Assembly: GCA_030248135.1 (NCBI GenBank)
Contig: JASANC010001594.1
Span: 1-64,000, forward strand
DNA: 64,000 bases
DNA from: Theristus sp. LFF4_11
Taxonomy: Eukaryota; Nematoda; Chromadorea; Monhysterida; Xyalidae
Direction of reading: 5' to 3'
Every line of letters begins with the position of its first letter. Position 1 is the stretch's first letter. The position numbers were made by a program, and so were the translations under genes. Of the stretch, positions 29,581 to 41,800 are shown piece by piece. The notes beneath the pieces are model-generated. The model worked only from the letters and a program-made list of their open reading frames with translations, made no database searches and was not told the DNA's origin.

Positions 29581-31154
29581 TCAGATGATTTTTAACGCAA
29601 AAGCAATAAGCCTAAGTTTTTGGTCTAAATCAAATTTGCAGAGAATGCTTTTATTGTTTTCTGCGAACCTGAAAAAACGGGCAAGTAGTTTTTGCCTACA
29701 GAAACCTTGAGAAGCAAGAGTATAAGCTAGTTCTCTGACATGTTTCTGAAAGTCACGTTTGTCGGAACAGATTCTAGCAAAGCGTATGAGCTGCGCAGTG
29801 AAAATGTTGAAACCAATGGACGAATGAACAACGCTATTTGCATGAACGTATTTGAGAACTCTGAAATTGAAGTCCCTTGTTTTGTCATAAATGTCTACTT
29901 TAATTCCATTTTCACAGGAGATGCCTAAATCAAGAAAATTGGCTTGGTTGTTTGAGCTGTTAGAACGTTTCAATGGAATTGAAGCAGGATAGATGCTGGA
30001 TGCAATTTCCATAAAATTATCGCAGTTCAAAACAAGAAGGTCATCAATGTAACGACAAACAAACTGAAGATTTGCAGCGGTTTCGCGATTTCTTCTGTCC
30101 ATCAAAAACTGAAATTCGAGGCCTGTTAGCGTCAAGCAGGCTAGTTTTGGGGCACTGACTGAACCCATTGGAATTCCCAAGGTCTGGGTAAATTTTAGTG
30201 GCAAAGCGTACATAGGTTTCTCCAACAACAAAACGGATTAAATCCTTGATTTCGGAACTATCAACGGAAATTAGCCTAGGGAGTTTATGATCACAGTATT
30301 GATAGTATTCAGATGTTTTGGACAAGCACAGAAAACGTTTAGCTGCGTTTTTGAAACAGACATTGATGATTTTGTCCAGACTTTCAAAGATTACTCCATG
30401 GGGAAGTGCTGTGTAAAGAGTGCTGAAATCAGCCGAAACAATTGCGTCAATATTACCACATCTATGAAACATAGATAAAACGTCCATATTATTTTTGACA
30501 GACCAAAAACAATTCAACCCGCTGTAACAAGCGATTTGTCTGCAATAATTCGCAAAATGCGTCTGAATAGCACAGAGAATTTTATGTAGCAGCGTGTTTA
30601 CAACTTTACAACTTGATTGTCTGGCTCCTGCAATAAATCTAAAAGAGTAGGGTGATTTGTGAAGTTTGGGAATTGCAAAGATAGTTGGTAGTACTAAATC
30701 TGAATCATCACATCGAACTCCGAAAGTTGAGCTAACTTTGACATGTAAGTCAATGATGTCTGCTTCATTTCTATGAACAGGAACGTAAACGTCGTTACCT
30801 TCATTGACTAATTCACCATTCACGTCAAAGTTTAATCCCATTTCCCGACACATCACGTCCACATAAAATTTTTTGCAGATGATAACAAAATTGTTACCGG
30901 CTTTGTCTGCAGGAGCAACAATGTAATTTTTATGAAGAAGCTGAAGTTCGGAAACAGGAAAAGATGTAGCAGCATAATTTCTGTGAACTGATTCAAAAAA
31001 TCTGATTCTTTTTAACAGAATTGTGTCAAAAAGTATGCGTACTCGAATGAACTCATGAATATTAATACGACATTGAGCAGCAAGTTTTGCTAAATATTCG
31101 TGGAATTGAAGCTGAACATGATGAGCAATATCAGACCAAGAAAGATGTAGGTCA
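29581..31154 (-). pseudogene. Penelope-like reverse transcriptase domain (frameshifted)
   Basis: RNA-dependent DNA polymerase domain. Motifs in order: VAPADKAGNNFVII (RT1), IPKLHKSPYSFRFIAGA (RT2), VSADFSTLYTALPH (RT3 with the first catalytic Asp), TLGIPMGSVSAPK (RT4), CRYIDDLLVLN (RT5, YIDD box), NFLDLGI (RT6). The frame is open from 31154 to about 30190, where a one-base shift separates RT3 from RT4; the rest is open to the stop at 29581. No GIY-YIG follows the thumb region, unlike canonical Penelope. Confidence 0.9.
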
Positions 31155-32673
31155 TCTTTACTACTAAATTTACAATTTGTCTGTCTGTCTGTCTGTCCGT
31201 CACACTTTTGAATTGGCGCCCAGTTTTTGCTATTTTTGGTATTTTTGCTATTTAAGAAAGCTTCACATCAATCTCAATCTCAATCTATTTTTAATATCAC
31301 TTAAAGTTGTTTACACAAAACGCCGCTCTTCACAGTTGAAAGTCATCATGATACCACGGTTTTCAAATTGATACTCCATGATTATGAGCGATAATTTCAA
31401 CGCAACGCACGATGGGCACATGGCAATTGTTGCTGCTAAAACTTGACGAGCGACTGCGAAAGATGTAACAAAACCGTCTTTGAAAAAAGTTAGTTTTTTT
31501 TAATTGGGTCGCAATGGTATTTACCAGTCATTTTCACTTTGCAGGCTTGGGTTATGTTAGGGTAAACGGGTAAAAAGAACCAATGACTGTGAAACGAGAC
31601 TTAAAAACGTCACTTTATTGTTTCTTCTATTCATTTTCATTTTACAAAAAAGGCTTGGCTTCTGTTAGGGTAAACGGGTAAAACAAGCATTAGCTTTTTA
31701 AAACGGGTAATTGAAAAAACGTTGTTTTTATATTTTTAATTTTACTTCACTTACAAAAAGGCTTGATTTAAGTTAGCGTGAACGGGTAAAAATAGCAAAA
31801 TCATAAACTTCGCATTATCACTTTGCAAAAAAGGCCTGACTTATGTTAAGGTAAACGGGCAAAAAAAGCATTCGCTTTTTTAAAACGGGTAATTGAAAAA
31901 AACGTTAATTTTTATACTTTTTATTCGATCTTACTTCACTTACAAAAAGGCTTGACTTAGGATAGGGTGAACGGGTAAAAATAGCAAAATCATAAACTTA
32001 GCATTTTCACTTTACAAAAAAGGCTTGGCTTAGGTAAACGGGTAAAATCGATCTTACTTCACTTACAAAAAGGCTTGACTTAGGTTAGGGTGAACGGGTA
32101 AAAATAGCAAAATCATAAACTTCGCATTTTCACTTTACAAAAAAGGCTTCGCTTATGTCAGGGTAAACGGGTAAAAGAAGCTTTAGCTTTTTAAAACGGG
32201 TAATTGAAAAAACGTTAATTTTTATACTTTTTATTCGATCTTACTTCACTTACAAAAAGGCTTGACTTGGCTAGGGTGAACGGGTAAAAATAGCAAAATC
32301 ATAAACTTCGAATTTTCACTTTACAGAAAAGGCTTCGCTTATGTTACGGTAAACGGGTAAAATAAGCATTAGCTTTTTAAACCGGGTAATTGAAAAAACG
32401 TTAATTTTTACATTTTTTATTCAATTTTACTTCACCTACAAAAAGGCTTGCCTTAGGTTACGGTGAACGGGTAAAAATAGCAAAATCATAAACTTCGAAT
32501 TTTTTATTTATTTAAATACATTAAAAAATATTGTATTGTAGGCGGCTTCACGGCAGCACAAGGTAAATTTTCTTCAGATTGGTTATTCAGTAAACGTTAC
32601 TGTTTTTTCTTTTAAATTCAATGCCACTTCACCAAAAAGCTTGGCATTGATTAAGCTCGGGTCCATTGGCTAG
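31155..32673. mobile_element. Helitron-like non-autonomous unit 1
   Basis: Starts TCTTTACTACTAAATTTACA, continues CAATTTGTCTGTCTGTCTG, and ends CCATTGGCTAG. A 7-bp hairpin (AATGCCA..TGGCATT) lies about 25 nt before the end. The 5' TC, the 3' CTAG end, the subterminal hairpin and insertion between A and T are Helitron hallmarks. Inside is a degenerate array with GGCTTGACTTAGGTTAGGG and GAACGGGTAAAAATAGC words, period near 200 bp. No Rep/helicase coding. Confidence 0.75.
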
Positions 32674-34250
32674 TCTATTATACTAAAAATGCAATTTGTC
32701 TGTCTGTCTGTCCCTGTCATTTTCATGAAATTTGAATTGGCGCTCATTTTTGCTATTTAAGAAAACTTCATCTCAATTTCCTTAACCTATTTTTATTAAT
32801 GCCAGTTGAGATTGTTTTTTCAAAACGTCTCTCTTCATATAGCTGAAGTCATCATGATACTCTTTGGTCAACAGAGACAGTTCAGCGCAGCATAGGCAAA
32901 TGGAAGCGTGGCTGATCAAAACCTGATGATCGACTGGGAAAGATGTAACAAAACCGTCTTTGAAAAAAGTTTGAACTTTTTTCTTTTTAAAAATCGGGTT
33001 GTAAAACGCGCATCGACATCGGCATTGCAAGTTGCACTTTGGATTCAAAACAAGTAAATTTCATTGAAACTGATACTCCATGTTTCATTTTCAAATTGAT
33101 ACTCCATGGTTATGAGCGATAATTTCAACGTAACGCACGATGGGCAACTGGAAATTGTTGCTGCTCGAAACTTGACGAGCGACTGCGAAAGATGCAACAA
33201 AACCGTCTCTGAAAAAAGTTAGTTTTTTAATTGGGTCGAAATGGTATTTACCATTCATTTTCACTTTGCAAAATGTTTGGGTCATGTTGGGGTAAACGGG
33301 TGTAAAAGAAGCAATGACTGCAAAACGAAAATATAAACGTCACTTTTTTGTTTCTTCTTTTCATTTTCACTTTAGAAAAAGGCTTGGCTTATGTTAGGGT
33401 AACCAGGTAAAAGAAGCATTAGCTTTTTAAAACGGGTATTTTTTAATGAAAAAACGTTATTTTTTATATTTTTTATTCAATCTTACTTAATTTACAAAAT
33501 GGCTTGACTTAGGTTAGGGTGAACGGGTAAAAATAGCAAAGTCATAAACTTCGCATTTTCACTTTGCAGAAAAGGCTTGGCTTAGGTAAACGGGTAAACA
33601 TTAGCTTTTTAAAACGGGTAATTGAAAAGAACGTTGTTTTTTTATGTTTTTTCAATCTTACTTCACATACAAAAAGGCTTGACTTAGGTTAGGGTGAACG
33701 TGGAAAAATAGCAAAATCATAAACTTCGCATTTTCACTTTACAGTAAACGGGTAAACATTAGCTTTTTAAAACGGGTAATTGAAAAGAACGTTGTTTTTT
33801 TATGTTTTTGTCAGTCTTACTTCACATACAAAAAGGCTTGACTTAGGTTAGGGTGAACGTGGAAAAATAGCAAAATCATAAACTTCGCATTTTCACTTTA
33901 CAAAAAAGGCTTGGCTTAGGTAAACGGGTAAAAAAGCATTAGCTTTTTAAAACGGGTAAATGAAAAAACGTTTGTTTTAATATTTTTTATTCAATTTTAC
34001 TTCACTTACAAAAAAGCTTGCCTTCGGTTAGGGTAAACGGGTAAAAATGACAAAATCATAAACTTCGCATTTTTTATTTATTAATACATTAAAAAATATT
34101 GTATTGTAGACGACTTCACGGCAGCTCAAGGTAAATTTTCTTCAGGGTTATTATTCAGTAAACGTTACTGTTTTTCCTTTCTAAGTCAATGCCACTTCAT
34201 CAAAATGCTTGGCATTGATTAAGCCTCATACGCTCGGGTCATTTGGCTAG
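32674..34250. mobile_element. Helitron-like non-autonomous unit 2, abutting unit 1 head to tail
   Basis: Begins TCTATTATACTAAAAATGCA immediately after the CTAG of unit 1, with no intervening base, and ends ATTTGGCTAG followed by T. It has the same hairpin (AATGCCA..TGGCATT). Its internal array resembles unit 1 but carries an extra duplication of the block with AAACTTGACGAGCGACTG-like words (32890-33010 and 33110-33230). Confidence 0.75.
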
Positions 34251-35560
34251 TTAGTTCTAAATTTGGAACCTTTAGCAAACAGTTCACGAAGGCTGAAGTT
34301 TGAAATGAAAGTCAAATCACCAGTAATCACATGGTTAAATTCTGAATGTACGAATTCATTGTCGGCACAATTACAGGGTGTTTGCATGATGCGAAACAAT
34401 TCATCCAATGTAAGATTTTTCAGGAATTACAGGAATTTTACTGTGATTACAGAGTCTACTGCTGATGGGATTGTTGTAAGCGTAAACCACGCGAACGTTC
34501 TGAAATTTGTGTGCCGCCCGACTGGGAGCAACAATCTGGAATCTATGATCTTTCAGAATGGTTTCTAGTCGAATAGATTCAATTTTCTTGTCAACAAAAT
34601 TCAATCTAAAGTAGGAAGAGCAAACCGGTGGTTTGGTCTCAAGCTTAGGTTTGAATCTACCTGACAGGTAGGCAAGAATGATGCGTCGAATGGTTGTGCT
34701 TTGCCCAATCAGAAAGCTGTTTAAAACTGTTTTTTCAGCTTGGATCAGCTCACATCTACGTGCAGAATGAAGGACTTGAAACATTTTCTTTCGTTCTGTA
34801 GAATTTTCTTGATAGATTTCACAGAGTTTTGAAACAACATCAACTGAACATCTCCTTTTTGTTCTGGTTCTGTTCGAACCATGGCCTCTTTTTCTACGTG
34901 TGAGACTTTGGGTGAAAAAAGGAGAACATTTTTGCTTGAAACAGGAAAGGTCTTCAGTGATTTTTCCGTAATTGTCCACTTTGTCATTGAGTCCAAAAGG
35001 AAATGAAGTGCACAATAATCTAATCAAGAAATTTTCAACTCGTAAAAGTTCTCTGCGTATTTTGTCGGCATTCTGAACAAGTCCGTCCAAACAAAAGAGA
35101 GTTCTTACTTGAACATCCTTCCAACAGTGGTCTTTTTGCGTAAAGTGACGCACCAGCAGCGTCTGTTTGCCTCGACTTTTGATGCTTCGTAAATGCTCCA
35201 TGATCCGTTGTTTGAACGATCGCGCAGTTTGTCCAACATACTGAAAACCACATTTCTTACACGACAAAAGATAAACCACGTTTTTTGACATGCACGTAGT
35301 TGAGTCATTTGAAACAAGTTGATATCGAATACCGGTTGTGTTTGAAGTAACTAAACGTTCCGAAACCACATGCTCACAGATTTTGCAGTTACGTTCACCA
35401 CATGCTTTGGTACAATTGGTTCCTATAAACTTTTTTGACCACCAACTAATTGCTGATGTTGGTTCTGAATTAAAATCGAGCTGAATACAAGGAACTTTTC
35501 TGCTGTAATTTTCATATTGGTTCGTGGGTCGATCGGTTTTACTTCCATAGTCATAGGCGA
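34251..35560 (-). pseudogene. Penelope-like GIY-YIG endonuclease domain and linker
   Basis: Open frame from the zinc-knuckle-like CTKACGERNCKICEH to the GIY-YIG domain: NVVYLLSCKKCGFQYVGQTA holds the paired Tyr/Gly motif, then RIMEH, and RVENFLIRLL with FPFGLND. The frame ends at a TGA near 34400. The next frame is open from about 34420 (LTLDELFRIMQ) to the Helitron boundary, so a frameshift or short indel lies near 34415. No ATG is obvious at the 5' end. Confidence 0.85.
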
Positions 35561-35699
35561 TCCCTCCTATGGTACGGAAGATGCCGGTAAGGGACCCGCG
35601 GGGCTGCCGCGGTTAAGGAAGCCCCTCCCCGGTTTCCCAGGTACGGCCACCGTCAGACCGGAGGCAACGCGTCACGTGTGCCGGCATACACTGTGACTT

Positions 35700-35712
35700 T
35701 TATAACGAGATC
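35700..35712 (-). promoter_or_regulatory. possible TATA box of the Penelope-like element
   Basis: TTATAAAAG on the minus strand lies about 150 bp upstream of the open frame with the zinc knuckle. Only motif evidence. Confidence 0.25.
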
Positions 35713-35796
35713 CATACCCGGTCCCGCTGGTTGTTTTGCTCTTCGCAGGAGGACAGCTCCCCCTCTTAGTACTTGGATTAATAGGCTTAATGCAGA

Positions 35797-35968
35797 GGAA
35801 ATTTTCCGTACACCCTAAATTTTTTTTCGAAAATCATGATTTTTTGTCTATAAAGTCCATAATATAAGCTGAATATATGATAACTTGACCATCTTCATTG
35901 TAATTTCAACGATTTTGCAGCAAAATTTAGCGTTTTTCCTTCAAAATTTAAGCGAAAAATTATCATGG
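35797..35968. repeat. AT-rich repeat, inverted copy at 60978-61150
   Basis: Shares CCGTACACCCTAAATTTTTT, AAAATCATGATTTTTTGTC and GCAGCAAAATTTAGCGTTTT with the complement of 60978-61150 along its whole length. Confidence 0.9.
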
Positions 35969-36540
35969 GGGGCAGTAGCGAAAGCGGGACCTCGGGTGAG
36001 GGGGGGGGTGTTTGCCTAATTTTAGAGGGGGGGGTCAGGTGCCTTCTCGGTCAGGGGGGGGGGTGCACGGGCAGCAAATTTTCCTGAGGGGGGCCGGGGG
36101 GTGCACTGGCAGAAAAATTTCGTGAGGGGGGGTGCACGGGATCGCACGGGTAATACCAAACTTTTGCCTTAGAAAAACACAGAAATTCTTGTAAAATACA
36201 GAATATTTTGTGCAAACAAGCTGCTTGTTTGGTCAGAAACAACAAAATCTATGCAGGGACAGACACAAACGTCAAGAAAAATGCAAAAATTACGGTATTT
36301 TTGAAAAAAATTGAGATGAGATTGACCACCGTGAGGGGGGGGGGTGCGATCCCGTGTTTTCTCGCGGAGGGGGGTGGGGGGGAGTCTAGTACCCGTGTCG
36401 AGGTAAAGGGGGGGAGGGGGGTACACGGGTATCTGCCCGTGCACGGGCAGGATTTTCGGCTGAGGGGGGGGTGGACCCCCCACCCCCCCGCACTTTCGCT
36501 ACTGATGGGGGGGGGTGGACCCCACCCCCCCCACAGACCA
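35969..36540. repeat. G-tract-rich module
   Basis: More than ten runs of 6-10 G. The left part (AGCGAAAGCGGGACCTCGGG) recurs at 54935-55005 and the whole has no real coding. G-quadruplex formation on this strand is plausible. Confidence 0.8.
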
Positions 36541-36635
36541 TGGGCGTAATGCATCATTATTAAAACAGCTGCATCTGCAGTTCCGGTGCTCCTCCTCCAT
36601 AACACAGGAAAGAAAAAAATGCAAAAACTAAATTG

Positions 36636-36772
36636 ATCATTTTCACCTTATCAAAAAGGCTTGGCTTAGGATTAGGATTAGGTTTAGGATTAGGAACCTA
36701 CAACGACTCATTACAAGCAACCTCAGATCAAAAATCAAAAAAATCACTTTTAAGAATGTATACAAATCGACC
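36636..36772. repeat. dispersed repeat with GGCTTGGCTTAGGATTAGG, inverted copy at 63876-64000
   Basis: CATTTTCACCTTATCAAAAA through TATACAAATCG matches the complement of the last 125 bp of the window. Contains TTAGGATTAGGATTAGGTTT, a telomere-like irregular repeat. Confidence 0.9.
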
Positions 36773-37835
36773 ATGGGGGGTCCCACGTAGGGTTAGAAAG
36801 AAAAAAAATCCGGATTTTTTTTAAATTAAAAAAAAAATTTTTAAAAAAAAAAAAAAATTTTTTTTACAAGTTAGGTTTGTTCGAAGCGTCTCGTCGAGCT
36901 GAGTTCATCTAGACTATTTTCAGAACGATCCGGAAAACTATAAGAGCGAAAATCGTGTTTTATTGAAATTATGTCCATTTCATGGAGGGAAAGTTGCATT
37001 TTCAACAGTAAAACAGGACAATTTTCGACGTGTACTTGAATATTGAACCGTTCTTAGTTGTTCCTCTTTAGAAAATTACCAAAATTTGACTGTGTTCAAA
37101 AATTCCTGTTTGCTGTAGCTAAGTCGGCAACCCCTGTCGACCCGGTCGCCCCCCCCCCCAAGACACTTTCAGGTTCAACCAGCTATGCTATCTGCCACAT
37201 GGCGAGAGCCCACTCTTCAAATCATCGTATCGAAAACACGTACCATGATTTCGCGATCACGTTGCGGGCAACTGACAGACGCAAGTTTAACACGTTAGTT
37301 TAGCTCAGCACGCAAGTTTTAACATGTGGCCATGTTATCGGGTATCTGAAAAACGGTCGTGTGATGTGGTATTAACCAACATCCCCGCTCCAATTGTTTA
37401 ACAATATATCGCACAACTCCATTGTAGACCTATAACGTACGCCAATCAACAAGATATCATGTTCATCTCATGGCCTACCGACTGAAAAAACATGTTCTAA
37501 GTTGCAAGAAAACGATTTCTGAAACGATATTTCAATTCAGTTAAGTCATTTCAACGCTAAAAATTGACTCTAGAAGTCATCCAAATCGAAAAACATGGAG
37601 TACGTCGGTCAAAATGACCAAATAATGACATGTACCTAAGCACACAAAGAAGTTGGGAAGAAAATTTGGTTTGAACTTTCAAAAAATTATGCCATAAATC
37701 GAATTTTCAGAGCAAAGTAGAAGAAAAATTTTTCAAATTTTTTTTAAGTTTGAAAAAAAAAATCCAAATTTTTAAAAAAAAAACGAAAAAAAAATAAAAA
37801 AAAATTTTTTTTTCAAAGCCCCTAACCCTAGCCCA
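36773..37835. other. intergenic, homopolymer-rich, no gene
   Basis: Long A and T runs at 36800-36860 and 37690-37810. No supported coding. Confidence 0.4.
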
Positions 37836-38740
37836 CGTTACCATAGGTTGGACGGACCCCCCCCTCACTTTGGCTGTTGGTCGATCCGGTACCGGTCGAT
37901 CCGGTACGGTCGATCCGGTACCGGTCGATCCGGTACCGGTCGATCCGGTACCTGGCAATTTTCCAGGGCGGTCGATCCGGTACTCGGTCGATCCGCTACC
38001 AATTGAAATTTTCAGCTGTTTTACGGGTTTTTAGCGTTCAATTCGTTGTGTTTTCGATTTTTCTTTGGTTTCGGTGATTGCGAAACATTTATGCAGCACG
38101 GAAAGACATGAAACCGAACACGATTGTTGGACGACGACGACTTGCGACACTTTGTTGGTTTTGGTAATCGTAATCTGATTCTGAAAAAAGCAAAACAAGT
38201 GTACCATTTGTTTTTTTTATTTTCTGAACTATTTTCCAGAAGAATAAAGCTCCAAGACGGTGAAAATTTGCAAAATTACCAGCTCAGCAAGAAAAGGAGA
38301 ACAAAATAAAAATATGAAGACTGATTCGGTTCTCTTTTGGAGTTGAGGAAAAATGTCTGTTGTTTTTATTTTCATATTTCCCGCGAAAAAACCTGCGGGA
38401 AAATGTTTCAGACATCAGATATGATAAAATGAGAGAAACGAAGAAAAATGGAAAACAAATCAGAAACAAATTGAATTGAATGCTAAAACAGCTGAAAATT
38501 TCAATTGGTACCGGATCGACCGAGTACCGGATCGACCGGTACCGGATCGACCGCCCTAGAAAATTGCCAGGTACCGGATCGACCGGTACCGGATCGACCG
38601 GTACCGGATCGACCGTACCGGATCGACCGGTACCGGAACCGGATCGACCGCATGCCCTCACTTTTTGGTCGGCACCCCCCCCCCCACGGCACCATACCCC
38701 CCCCCCCTTCGAAAATTGTTTTGGGCCCACGGTACTGAAT
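37836..38740. repeat. large inverted repeat with arrays of a 15-bp KpnI-palindromic unit
   Basis: Left arm (about 37836-38100) and right arm (about 38400-38740) are inverted copies. Each holds an array of GGTCGATCCGGTACC, five to eight units, then CAATTGAAATTTTCAGCTG toward the centre. The spacer is about 300 bp without recognised coding. The Pro-Val-Asp-Arg ORFs are translations of the array. Confidence 0.85.
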
Positions 38741-38884
38741 TGGGTGAGAAAATTCAATTGATTTGAAAATCGTCGATATTTTGGCAGATTTTCAGATTGA
38801 TGGTTGAGATCGTGCGTGACGTGATCGACTCAAAGACAACTAAGCCAAAAGAGTGAAGTTGAAGTTGAACAAAAATTGTGAAAC

Positions 38885-41800
38885 ATGCGTGCCCTGCTGC
38901 CGCTGGAAGACGCTTTGGACAACAGTCCGCAGGTTTGTTGAAACAGAACACACTGTCCTTCATCACAGGTCATTCACCGTGAGATGGGATTGTATGTAGG
39001 GTTGTACCAGGGACCAGGGTCAGGGTTATCTCTATCACAAGGTTGTTGTGACAAATTTTAATCAGATACAGAGATGTGCATAGGGTGTTCCTAGGGTGTC
39101 CCGGGACAGGCTAGCGTCGCGCGTCGCGCAGCGCCTGAGGGGCTACGTCGCGCAGCGCCTCGGTTGGAAGATACAAAATATTCACAAACGAAATAAATAT
39201 TTATATGAAATAAAAAGTTAAAAATTCGAACATATCAGTTGACTGACTAAAACAAATCTTCAAAAGTACGTGTCTTGCTACTTTTGTAGGCTGTAATGTA
39301 TTTGTATTTGAAATCGCGCTGCGCAATAAGCACATTTACAGTGGTACAGATAACCAGGTTTTTTTGAATCGAAATCTTGCGCCAATGACGCAAAATAGTT
39401 TTGGATACCGCAAAAAATCGGTCGTTTGCGTCGCTTTTTCCGTTTCTCTCAATTTTTGAGGACTTCAAAAGAATGTTTTCACGTAAATTTGTCCCAAGAT
39501 CCGAAATTTTATAGCGGCGCAAGCCATGGACGGACACCTTATGTTTCGTTTGACAATGACAATCATGCAATAGTCATGAATTCATAGTTCGTTTTTTAGA
39601 TTGTTCAGTGTTTTGTTGACAACGGTTCAATTCAATGTAACAATATTTTCGTTGTTTTAACCGTATCAACGATCACGTCCAAATAGCTTTTTGTTCGCTC
39701 CACTTCTGAACATCTGTTTTTTTTTAATTTGAATGGGTGTCATAGACGCCGACATACTTTGGATGACATTCAAAAATCGTAAGGTAAAATGCGATCTCAG
39801 AACTTATTTTTTGAAAATTTTCTTCGCTGCGCGAAGACTTTACAAATTACCATTTTTCATTTAATTTCAAAGGCAAAGTCGCCTGCCGAACGTAAAAACC
39901 TTCAAAAATGTAAAATTTTCTTTTTCAGCACTTTAAAAAATATCTAAGAAGTTTTCACAACTTGTTATCATAACAAATCTTATTTTCAAGCGAGAAATCA
40001 AAATTTGGGTATCCCCTCTGGACAACAAACACAAATTTTCAAACACTGTGTTAGTTTCAAGCAGTTTTGTTGTTGTTTGTCTGTCCACTCGTGGTTTACT
40101 GCCATGTTTTTTCTTCCAGATGGGTGCAATTTGCATCTTTTTGGCCATTTGAATCCGGTTTTTGGAAACCTACAATTGCATCGTAGAACTTTCAGTCAAA
40201 ATCCAGAAATCATAAAAAATTGTTCATCAAAAAAGGTAATTTGCGGAGCAACTATCGAAATTTTTTTTCGCTTCGCGAAGTCTGCCCCCAGTGTCTATTT
40301 ATTTTTTCACTCGGGCATGTTCAAAGATCACCCAGGAGATGCAAGCTGCTGTGTTGTTTTGAATCTCAGAACGTTCCTTTTGCAAGGACTCTTCGCCTCA
40401 GGACTTTTGCAAACACACAGCATACAGTCAGATGCAGTGTAGCCGTGTTTTTGAGTGGTCAGTTCTGTGGGACACAAAATTTGCGGAAAAAAATGTGGTG
40501 GGGTCGACGTCGCGCAGCCACCCGACCCGGGACAGGCTAGAATTGTCTGGCGTGCACACCTCTGATCAGATAGCTAGTCAGTCAGTGGAATCTCCGATAA
40601 AAGTTTTGGGGAAGCAGGGTTTTCAACGCGGCGGTTCGGTCAGTACCGCTACCGCGCATTTATTGAGCAAGAAAAGCTGGATAAAACGTTAAAACATGTT
40701 CTTGTCGGTTTTGTGATCAATAAGAAAAAAGCGTTGCTATCCCCCCCGCAAAATGAGTGGTGGATTGTGGATTCGACGACTAAAAATTTGGATTTGTTTT
40801 CTAAAAATCAGACTTTCTAATTGTAAAAAAACAGGTTTTTTTATTTTGAGTGTAAAAACCCGTAAAAAACCGGTTTTTTTATGAAAAACGTTTTTCGTGC
40901 AACTCCCAGTTAAAAGCCAGTTTTTTTGTTTATTTTTTCAAAAAACAGATTTTCAAATTTGTGGCGGCACCTCTCCCACAACAATCCCTGTCATCTCATC
41001 ATCAAGTCGACAATTTGTGCTGGTGCGTGGTGGGCAGAGCAGTGGAGTCTCTCTGTTTTTCACGTGGTGGTGACCTGACCAGATTTCGTGAATTGCTTGC
41101 AATCGAGTGAGTCACACAATTTTTAGATACGAACAATGGTGAAACTGTTCGAGCAAGACGCGCAGAATCTGTGGGTTTTCGTGGCGTCCGTTCAGAAACA
41201 ACTGAAGCGACTGGTGGCGGCGCAGACCGAGATTGCGTCCTCCATGCTCGACCTCAGCTCCGTGCTGTCGTCGTTCACGAAACGGGTACCATTTTGGTGT
41301 TTTTTTCGCAAACACACCAGACACAAACGCATTCAATCGTCTGATTTATCATCACGCACGATTCTGTCAATGTCAGTAGTTTAGCGGAAGAAGCCAAAAA
41401 AGAGGGAGTGGACGGACAGAATCAGAAGCTTCTCTTCAGCGATCTTTTTGTCTGTCATGAGATTCGTCTTTGTTTGTGCATCGTCTTCACTTCCAGACTT
41501 ATCGCCGTTTTGTGCATGTTCACGTTTTAATTTGATGTTGAACGCACAGGATCTTCCACTGGATGAGGCGGCCTATGATGTGCCGGTGATGATGCAACAA
41601 TTGGAGGGAAGCATTCGCGAGATCGCCAGTTGCATGGACATGGTCGTGCAGCAGCTGCACAGCTCCGTTGAGGCGGGTCTCTCGCGGCTTTCCATGTGGC
41701 ACAGACGTGTTTTGTATCAGTTATACACACGAACTCCAAGTTATAGGCGGTCAGTTGATTGGTTGGTGATGATTGCTTTCTGTGCACGCATTGCTGTAGG

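Larger units (their letters stand above)
29460..35560 (-). mobile_element. Penelope-like retroelement, GIY-YIG upstream of RT, interrupted and decayed
   Basis: Single-ORF-type retroelement on the minus strand. The 5' part (35560-34251) holds a zinc-knuckle-like cluster and a GIY-YIG nuclease; the 3' part (31154-29581) holds the reverse transcriptase. This order matches the permuted Penelope-like clade described from algae and many invertebrates rather than canonical Penelope, where GIY-YIG is at the C-terminus. The copy is broken by a Helitron-like block (31155-34250) and at least two frameshifts (near 34415 and 30190). Its ends are not defined; the GC-rich region 35570-35790 is probably 5' leader. 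Confidence 0.85.

Noticed and set aside
36169..36605. Proline/glycine-rich open frames, also at 28470-28850, 57341-57604 and 61147-61434
   Set aside because: They follow homopolymeric G or C runs within dispersed repeats and have no splice or start support.
37872..38660. CRISPR-like array of 15-bp units
   Set aside because: Units are contiguous without unique spacers, form an inverted pair, and lie in a eukaryotic genome.
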